Assembly: GCF_003570985.1 (NCBI RefSeq)
Contig: NZ_QXIW01000028.1
Location: 22,477-64,513, forward strand
Length of the DNA: 42,037 bases
Direction: 5' to 3'
From: Candidatus Cryosericum hinesii
Lineage (GTDB): Bacteria; Caldisericota; Caldisericia; Cryosericales; Cryosericaceae
Part shown: positions 41,591 through 42,037 of the stretch, one piece after another
Position numbering within the stretch: position 1 is the first letter of the stretch
Layout: each line of letters starts with the position of its first letter
Notes under the pieces: model-generated
The model's input: only the letters and a program-made list of their open reading frames with translations
What the model was told of the DNA's origin: nothing
Databases searched by the model: none
Position numbers and translations under genes: made by a program

Positions 41591-42037
41591 ATGAGTATAT
41601 TTTGTTACCAATGCCAGGAGACAGCAAAAGGCACGGGCTGCGACATCAAGGGTGTTTGTGGCAAGAGCGAAGAGGTTGCAAAGCTTCAGGATTTACTGAT
41701 TTACACTCTCAAGGGTATTTCTGAACTAGTGGTTAAAGGAAAGTTGAATGTTAAGGAATTAGGAACCATCAACCATGAAGTGCTCAACAGCCTATTTATG
41801 ACGATTACGAATACCAATTTTGATGACGCGGCATTTGAAAAAGAAATCAACAAGATGCTGGCGTTGAGAAATGAACTTAGAGAAAAGGTGTCTGTCAATA
41901 ATTTGCATGATGCAGCGACCTTTGCAGTTCTGTCAAAAAAATCAATGCTCGAAAAAGCTTCCTCTATTGGGATATTAGCTACAGAAAATGAGGATGTTCG
42001 TTCTTTGAGAGAATTGATCACGTATGGTGTTAAAGGT
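41591..42037 (+). CDS. hcp: Hydroxylamine reductase (hybrid cluster protein), N-terminal part
   Basis: The first 149 residues of a gene that runs off the right edge. The N-terminal cysteine motif CYQCQETAKGTGCDIKGVCG binds the first Fe-S cluster of hybrid cluster proteins; the following LQDLLIYTLKGIS and ATFAVLSK helices also match. The enzyme reduces hydroxylamine and NO-related species or S-nitrosylates proteins under anaerobic nitrosative stress, in the cytosol. The ATG at 41591 has AAAGGGAGG 7 nt upstream. The hybrid-cluster ligands lie beyond the window. The AT-rich codon use contrasts with neighbouring genes and suggests acquisition from an AT-rich relative or donor. Confidence 0.93.
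   Translation, partial: MSIFCYQCQETAKGTGCDIKGVCGKSEEVAKLQDLLIYTLKGISELVVKGKLNVKELGTINHEVLNSLFMTITNTNFDDAAFEKEINKMLALRNELREKVSVNNLHDAATFAVLSKKSMLEKASSIGILATENEDVRSLRELITYGVKG

Noticed and set aside
1-42037. CRISPR arrays, tRNA or rRNA genes, transposase genes
   Set aside because: I looked for regularly spaced repeats, tRNA-like CCA-ended cloverleaves and transposase motifs and saw none that I could support by eye; a tRNAscan or ISfinder search was not possible.

Overview
The window is bacterial chromosomal DNA of fairly high GC with several lower-GC blocks. Gene content mixes Firmicutes-like modules (BlaI/M56 sensor, AbrB-type switch, Ula-family PTS, BglG-type PRD regulator, cupin phosphoglucose isomerase, NamA-like ene-reductase, PepC) with ordinary housekeeping genes (rlmH, bioY). 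I cannot name a genus. Several genes seem to be transcribed from TATACT-type -10 boxes only 6-9 nt upstream of the start codon with no ribosome binding site, which suggests that leaderless mRNAs are common in this lineage.

Region 1 (1-11,058) is a defence island: the end of hsdM, then hsdS, a 1,273-residue protein of unrecognised family translationally coupled to hsdS, hsdR, an Mrr-type endonuclease, and a small zinc-ribbon membrane protein. The large protein, which has a nuclease-like N-terminus, a P-loop-less STAND-like middle and a long helical tail, is one of the two best candidates for something undescribed.

Region 2 (11,221-17,997) is a signalling/ABC cassette. An AbrB-type regulator and an ABC-2 exporter run leftward, and a BlaI repressor with a giant M56 sensor runs rightward from a shared control region that has well-formed promoters and operators. 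Two 80%-identical 95-residue genes of unknown function bracket the cassette, and a chimeric gene remnant lies at its right end.

Region 3 (18,132-27,392) holds a membrane protein, a BglG/LicR-type PRD regulator, and a carbohydrate operon: Ula-type PTS EIIC-EIIB-EIIA, cupin phosphoglucose isomerase, hexulose-6-phosphate synthase, hexulose-6-phosphate isomerase and two divergent ribulose-phosphate-3-epimerase-like proteins, closed by a strong terminator. The logic is PTS import and phosphorylation of a sugar feeding a ribulose-monophosphate-type interconversion; the substrate is unknown. This is the other main candidate for a novel system.

Region 4 (27,392-37,900) carries a decayed kinase-type ATPase fragment, an ene-reductase, an EEP-family phosphoesterase divergent from a C1 aminopeptidase, a nitroreductase, a double-CDGSH iron-sulfur protein, a leftward overlapping operon (M20 amidohydrolase, BioY, glycosyltransferase, Nudix) preceded by an isoaspartyl peptidase, and a class II aldolase.

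Region 5 (37,945-42,037) contains a GAF-GGDEF protein, rlmH bracketed by two REP-like composite repeats, a cluster of DnaA-box-like sequences (possible replication origin), a zinc-ribbon protein with a Gly/Cys-rich tail, a 2H phosphoesterase, and the beginning of a lower-GC hybrid-cluster-protein gene that runs off the window.
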